From Microcaldota archaeon (GTDB lineage: Archaea; Micrarchaeota; Micrarchaeia; Micrarchaeales; CABMGC01), in the NCBI GenBank assembly GCA_027340645.1, contig DAHWQN010000040.1, forward strand, positions 1-5,894: a DNA stretch of 5,894 nt, given 5' to 3'. Positions 4,911 to 5,894 of the stretch are shown here, piece after piece (the first letter of the stretch is position 1; every line of letters begins with the position of its first letter). The translations under genes and the position numbers were made by a program. The notes under the pieces are model-generated. The model was not told where the DNA came from and searched no databases. It worked only from the letters and a program-made list of their open reading frames with translations.

Positions 4911-5894
4911 ATGGCAGTTGACATAGGAAAGCTTGTCTCTAAGGTAAAAAAGAAGATAGAGCTAGAAGAGCTGTCCACAAGAACTGTTGCGATAGATGCA
5001 TATAACACAATATATCAGTTCTTGTCGATAATACGCCAGCCTGATGGGACGCCATTGATGGATACAAAAGGCAGGATAACCAGCCATTTGTCTGGGCTTT
5101 TCTATAGAACAATGAATCTTCTTGAAGCACGCATCCAGCCCGTTTTCGTGTTTGATGGCATACCATCAATTCTGAAGCAGCGCACAATTGAAGCCAGGAT
5201 GAACAGGCGAGAAGAAGCTAAAAAGCAATGGAGCGAGGCCCTTGAGAAAGGCATGATTGAGGAGGCAAGGGTGCATGCCATGGCCAGCACCAGAATAAAC
5301 CGTGACATAGTGGAAAGTTCAAAGGAGCTGCTCAGCATGATGGGCGTTCCGTGGATCCAGGCACCAGGCGAGGGTGAGGCACAATCCGCGCGCATGACCA
5401 AAGATGGCGTTGCATACGCATCTGCAAGCCAGGATTATGACTCATTTCTTCTCGGAGCTACAACTGTAATAAGAAACCTTACAATATCCGGCAGGAGGAA
5501 GCTTCCCGGGCGCAACATATACATAAATGTTTCAGTTGAGATGACACGCACTGATGAACTGCTTAAAAGCCTCGAAATTGACCAGCGCATGTTGATACTA
5601 CTCGGCATGCTTATAGGCACAGATTTTAATACCGGAGTGGATAGGGTTGGTCCCATGACTGCGCTAAAGATTGTGAAGGAGCACAAGACTCCAGAAGCCG
5701 TAGCTGCGCATGTATTACAAAAATACGGCACAGACATAAGTGACGAGTTATCAAGCGTGATGCGGCTTTTTGAGAATCCTGAAACTGTGCAAGTATCAAA
5801 CAATGAAATGGAAGCTATGATAAACAAGGCAAAGCCAGATAAGCAGCGCATACTAAAATTCATGTGTGATGAGCATGGTTTTTCACACGAGCGC
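4911..5894 (+). CDS. fen: Flap endonuclease 1 (FEN1), 3' partial
   Basis: The frame is open from ATG 4911 to the window edge, giving 328 residues of an enzyme usually about 340 long. It removes 5' flaps during Okazaki-fragment maturation and repair. Metal-site acidic residues fall where expected: D29 (AIDAYNTIYQFL), D82 (VFVFDG), E154/E156 (APGEGEAQ), D175/D177 (ASQDYDSFLLGA) and D238 (IGTDFN). Residues 94-135 form the charged helical arch, and 232-254 the helix-3-turn-helix DNA-binding element. The N-terminal block MAVDIGKLV, RQPDGTPLMD and TSHLSGLFYRT closely resemble crenarchaeal FEN1. Oddities are Ala instead of the common Gly at position 2, APGEGEA instead of APSEGEA, and GVDRVGP in place of GIKGIGP in the hairpin. 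The C-terminal PCNA-binding motif would lie beyond the window. With only 8 nt after mbf1 and no strong Shine-Dalgarno match, translation may be coupled to mbf1. Confidence 0.96.
   Translation, partial: MAVDIGKLVSKVKKKIELEELSTRTVAIDAYNTIYQFLSIIRQPDGTPLMDTKGRITSHLSGLFYRTMNLLEARIQPVFVFDGIPSILKQRTIEARMNRREEAKKQWSEALEKGMIEEARVHAMASTRINRDIVESSKELLSMMGVPWIQAPGEGEAQSARMTKDGVAYASASQDYDSFLLGATTVIRNLTISGRRKLPGRNIYINVSVEMTRTDELLKSLEIDQRMLILLGMLIGTDFNTGVDRVGPMTALKIVKEHKTPEAVAAHVLQKYGTDISDELSSVMRLFENPETVQVSNNEMEAMINKAKPDKQRILKFMCDEHGFSHER

Noticed and set aside
4519..5863. Several minus-strand open frames opposite mbf1 and fen
   Set aside because: mbf1 and fen are firmly identified by motifs on the plus strand; the opposite frames have no recognisable domain or start signals.
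1..5894. CRISPR arrays, insertion sequences, tRNA or rRNA genes
   Set aside because: I saw no regularly spaced repeats, transposase motifs, terminal inverted repeats, tRNA cloverleaf/CCA ends or rRNA sequence on either strand.

Overview
The window looks archaeal. It carries the ribosomal protein uL16 in its archaeal/eukaryotic L10e form, an MBF1-type zinc-ribbon/helix-turn-helix regulator, an archaeal/eukaryotic FEN1 flap endonuclease, TATA boxes placed at archaeal distances from start codons, and a class III (pilin/archaellin-type) signal peptide with the QSAMEYLMTYGW core often met in DPANN genomes. Frequent ATA, AGG and CGC codons, moderate GC and short spacers fit a small-genome archaeon. 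A DPANN lineage, perhaps Micrarchaeota (ARMAN-like), is my best guess from memory of these protein styles. No marker in the window proves it.

Layout: (1) 1-399, plus strand: the 3' end of a gene of unknown function with an Sm-like sequence pattern. (2) 458-982, plus: rpl10e, with its own TATA box and a good Shine-Dalgarno site. (3) 986-4372, a four-gene minus-strand block. Read in transcription order it is an M50 site-2-type membrane protease (4372-2867), a pilin-like protein with a class III signal peptide (2786-2247), a second secreted or anchored protein sharing the pilin's C-terminal domain but lacking that signal (2134-1571), and a type 1 isopentenyl-diphosphate isomerase (1504-986). Each has its own TATA-like element, so this is probably four separate transcription units rather than an operon. 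A hairpin with a T-tract follows the pilin-like gene. (4) 4444-5894, plus: mbf1 and fen, 8 nt apart, probably co-transcribed from a near-palindromic TATA region shared with the divergent protease gene. fen runs off the window end.

The functions are mostly housekeeping: translation, isoprenoid lipid precursors, regulation and DNA replication/repair. The accessory and least-described part is the pair of related surface proteins at 1571-2786. They share a CX7C pair, a Q-x-T-G-x-x-W-x-x-A block and an SGQ-(I/L)-W-x-x-Y block, but differ in membrane targeting and in predicted glycosylation. I found no tRNA, rRNA, CRISPR array, insertion sequence or obvious mobile element. No stretch over 300 bases lacks a gene.
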